Of a stretch of DNA of 14,479 nucleotides, positions 12,589-14,479 are shown piece after piece. The stretch comes from an uncultured bacterium (GTDB lineage Bacteria > Bacillota > Clostridia > Lachnospirales > Lachnospiraceae): assembly GCA_905214365.1 (NCBI GenBank), contig CAJMMH010000036.1, positions 1 through 14,479 of the forward strand, written 5' to 3'. Position 1 is the stretch's first letter. Each line of letters starts with the position of its first letter. Below the pieces are notes generated by a model that worked only from the letters and a program-made list of their open reading frames with translations, had not been told where the DNA came from and ran no database searches. Made by a program: the position numbers and the translations under genes.

Positions 12589-14115
12589 TTATGCCTGCGG
12601 CTCGGCTGAATCAGCTGCTTTTGCAGCGTCGTTTCCGGGATTTCCGGGGAGTCCGGTTACATTGATGTTGTGCGTTACCTTGGCATCATAAGTCTGTGCC
12701 TTTAAGATCTCGCGGAAATCAACACCGGTTGCCTCACTCATAGTATCAAATACCTGCTGCATTACAGCGGCAGTGCTGCCGGATACTTCGCTGATTCCGG
12801 TTCCGCCGTTTCCGCCTGTGCCGGATGTTCCGTAGATATTGACCTTATCAATCGAAGACAGCGGCTTTGCGATCTCGGCTGCCATCTGAGGCATAATATT
12901 TACTAACATTTCAACAATCGCGGCATTGTTATACTTCGCATAAGCAACAGCTTTCTTTTCCATACCTTCCGCCTCTGCGACTGCCTTTGCCTGGATTGCG
13001 GCAGCTTCCGCTTCACCGCGCGCACGGATACCTGCAGCCTCCTGCTCCGCCTGATAGCGTGCAGCATCCGCTTTGGCGCGCATTGCCTCCGCTTCCTTTT
13101 CCATTTCATACTTTTTCGCTTCTGCCTCGCGCTGGCGTTTTGCCAGGTTTGCAGCAGCTTCCTGCTCAACCTTATAACGGTCCGCATCAGCTTTTTTGTT
13201 AATTTCAGCTTCCAACTGCTGCTGCTGAACAGCAACTTCCTGCCTGCGCAGCTCCGCTTCACGTTCTGTTTTTGCAATCTGCGCGTTTACCGTTGCGGCC
13301 TGAATCGTCTTTTGCTGTTCCTGCTTCTGAATCTCATATGCAGCGTCGGCCTCTGCCTTCTTGGTATCGGCAAGCTTCTGCAGTTCAGACTGCTTGATTG
13401 CCAGTTCATTATTCTTCTCCGAGATTTCTGTTTCGGAAAGAACACGCGCGTCATTGGCTGATTTATTGGCTTCTGCCTGTGCAATTGCGATATCGCGATC
13501 CGCCTGCGCCTTGGCAATCGCTGCGTCCTTCTTAATCCGGGACGTGTTGTCGGCGCCAAGGTCGCGGATCAGTCCGTTGTCATCCGTGACATTCTGAATG
13601 TTGCAGGAAAGAATCTCAATTCCGAGCTTGTCCATATCCTTAGAAGCCTTGGACATAACCTGATCAGAAAACGAATCACGGTCCGTATTGATTACCTTCA
13701 GCGACAGCGTACCGATAATCTCACGCATATTGCCCTGAAGAGAATCCTGCAGATCCAGCGTGATATCATTCGGCTTCTTATTCAGAAAGTTTTTGGCCGC
13801 AAGGCGGATGCCTTCCGGGGACGGGGAAATGCGTACCTTTGCAACTGCGTCCACATTGACGTTAATAAAATCATTGGTCGGAACAGACTGCTCGGTTTTA
13901 ATATCTACCGTCATCTGTCCCAGATACAGACGGTCAATCCGCTCGAAAAACGGAAGCCGTACTCCGGCGCGTCCAATTAAGATCCGGGCGTCCTTGCGCA
14001 GACCGGAGATGATGTACGCCTGATCCGGCGGAGCTTTGACATAGCCAAGCGCAATCATGATCAGAATCAGGACGACGACAATTGCAATGACTGCCGGTAC
14101 AAAATACTGTTCCAT
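12589..14115 (-). CDS. floT: Flotillin family protein, FloT-like (SPFH/band 7)
   Basis: Flotillins scaffold membrane microdomains and affect fluidity, secretion and signalling. The 508-residue product matches FloT/YuaG length rather than the shorter FloA type. A single N-terminal membrane segment (about 5-26, VPAVIAIVVVLILIMIALGYV) is followed by an SPFH domain (about 28-190; PPDQAYIISG, VPTNDFINVNVDAVAKVRI and GTLSLKVINTDRDSFSDQV). A long Ala/Glu/Lys/Gln-rich coiled coil (about 195-400) then carries many AEA-type repeats, and a flexible Gly/Thr/Ser-rich stretch (GTSGTGGNGGTG) precedes the C-terminal tail. The start has AAGGAGG (minus strand, 14123-14129) 7 nt upstream. FloT genes often pair with an NfeD-type protease or membrane protein; none is visible, although sequence beyond 14479 is not seen. 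It has its own promoter and is convergent with obg. Confidence 0.92.
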   Translation of the reverse strand: MEQYFVPAVIAIVVVLILIMIALGYVKAPPDQAYIISGLRKDARILIGRAGVRLPFFERIDRLYLGQMTVDIKTEQSVPTNDFINVNVDAVAKVRISPSPEGIRLAAKNFLNKKPNDITLDLQDSLQGNMREIIGTLSLKVINTDRDSFSDQVMSKASKDMDKLGIEILSCNIQNVTDDNGLIRDLGADNTSRIKKDAAIAKAQADRDIAIAQAEANKSANDARVLSETEISEKNNELAIKQSELQKLADTKKAEADAAYEIQKQEQQKTIQAATVNAQIAKTEREAELRRQEVAVQQQQLEAEINKKADADRYKVEQEAAANLAKRQREAEAKKYEMEKEAEAMRAKADAARYQAEQEAAGIRARGEAEAAAIQAKAVAEAEGMEKKAVAYAKYNNAAIVEMLVNIMPQMAAEIAKPLSSIDKVNIYGTSGTGGNGGTGISEVSGSTAAVMQQVFDTMSEATGVDFREILKAQTYDAKVTHNINVTGLPGNPGNDAAKAADSAEPQA

Positions 14116-14143
14116 ATAAAATCCTCCTTCTTATTAGGAATGT

Positions 14144-14183
14144 ACTCTCGGAATCTCTTATTCACCTGTCTTTGCGGCTGATT
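14144..14183 (+). repeat. Short repeat fragment in the flotillin 5' region
   Basis: This is the partner of 11040-11067: an 18-base block with one difference, then a 12-base insertion (14162-14173), then GCGGCTGATT identical in both. It lies in the predicted untranslated leader of the flotillin mRNA, and may be the edge of a larger dispersed element that continues toward 14412. Confidence 0.6.
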
Positions 14184-14412
14184 TTCCGCCAGCTGTGTTC
14201 AACTTTCATCGACGTATGCATCGTGTACGCCAATGCCGCTGATCGGAAGGATTTATTGACAAAAAAGGCAGAAAAAGCTTCTGAAAATACAGTTAAAAAT
14301 TTATAATCATTATAACTAAAATAGTCAGAAAAAACAAGAGAAAAATAGAAAATGTCCCCGAAATTTACCGGCGAGGTTCGTTGGAATTGGTGAAGAATTT
14401 TGCCGTATTCTA
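14184..14412. other. AT-rich, gene-poor flotillin upstream region
   Basis: No convincing gene is present. A minus-strand frame stays open from the window edge to 14162, but it begins inside the palindromic repeat, has no SD or ATG near its start, and its composition looks like repeat-borne sequence rather than a protein gene. The region contains the likely flotillin promoter. A TTGACA on the plus strand (14256-14261) has no matching -10 element. Confidence 0.5.
14309..14337 (-). promoter_or_regulatory. Predicted flotillin promoter
   Basis: On the minus strand, TTGTTT (plus positions 14332-14337) is separated by 17 nt from a perfect TATAAT (14309-14314). This predicts a start near 14302 and a leader of about 185 nt before the flotillin ATG. 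The region is AT-rich. No operator was recognised. Confidence 0.7.
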
Positions 14413-14479
14413 CGTTACTGTTTGCGCTACGCTCGAACAGTAACGGATTTTGCCGATGCTTCGCATGCAGAATCGGCAA
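14413..14479 (-). repeat. Composite palindromic repeat, copy 2 (cut by window edge)
   Basis: CGTTACTGTT (14413-14422) pairs perfectly with AACAGTAACG (14436-14445) around a 13-nt loop, and GGATTTTGCC (14445-14454) opens the second hairpin, which ends at the window edge as GGCAA. It is the inverted counterpart of 9822-9888 with 60 of 67 identities. The differences fall mostly in loops and inner bulges, while the long stems are identical. Confidence 0.87.

Noticed and set aside
14256..14261. TTGACA on the plus strand
   Set aside because: No -10 hexamer lies at suitable spacing and no plus-strand gene follows.
14162..14479. Open minus-strand frame of 105 codons upstream of the flotillin
   Set aside because: It starts with a TTG at the window edge inside the palindromic repeat, has no visible SD, overlaps the predicted flotillin promoter, and shows no domain. 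It is better explained as repeat sequence.

Overview
The window looks like a chromosomal segment from a Clostridia-type Firmicute, most likely a Lachnospiraceae-like gut anaerobe. This rests on gene content and order: short-form HisG with HisZ, RecU, a Prp-processed L27 with an N-terminal extension, the radical SAM / DUF2344 / RNase G cluster joined to rplU-prp-rpmA-obg, strong SD-led starts, and moderately GC-rich coding DNA. No phage, transposase, CRISPR, tRNA or rRNA was seen. The genus assignment is inference.

Layout. (1) Bases 1-1064: the 3' part of an RluA-family pseudouridine synthase, then recU, one base apart. (2) 1125-5762: a histidine operon, hisZ-hisG-hisD-hisB-hisI, driven by a near-consensus promoter with a roughly 140-nt GC-rich structured leader. 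It lacks hisC, hisH, hisA, hisF and hisE, so it supplies only part of the pathway. (3) 5763-6031: a structured intergenic region with two mutually exclusive stems. (4) 6032-9868: a tightly overlapping trio of radical SAM protein, DUF2344 protein and an RNase E/G-family ribonuclease. (5) 9927-12411: a strong promoter with an AT-rich upstream region, an L21-type leader RNA, rplU, prp (the protease that trims L27), rpmA, a hairpin terminator or attenuator, and the ribosome-assembly GTPase obg. (6) 12500-12540: a strong two-way terminator between convergent genes. (7) 12589-14115 on the minus strand: a FloT-like flotillin. (8) 14116-14479: its upstream region, with a minus-strand promoter and repeat sequence running off the window edge.

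The least ordinary signal is a dispersed composite palindrome of at least 67 bp made of two adjacent hairpins. One copy (9817-9888) forms the 3' end and stop codon of the RNase G gene. A second, inverted copy (14413-14479, cut by the window edge) lies upstream of the flotillin; the two match at 60 of 67 positions. A separate short repeat is shared between the rpmA-obg gap and the flotillin 5' region. Several intergenic regions also hold GC-rich hairpins, some with GNRA-type loops. No complete new system (defence, biosynthetic or mobile) was found; most genes are conserved housekeeping genes.
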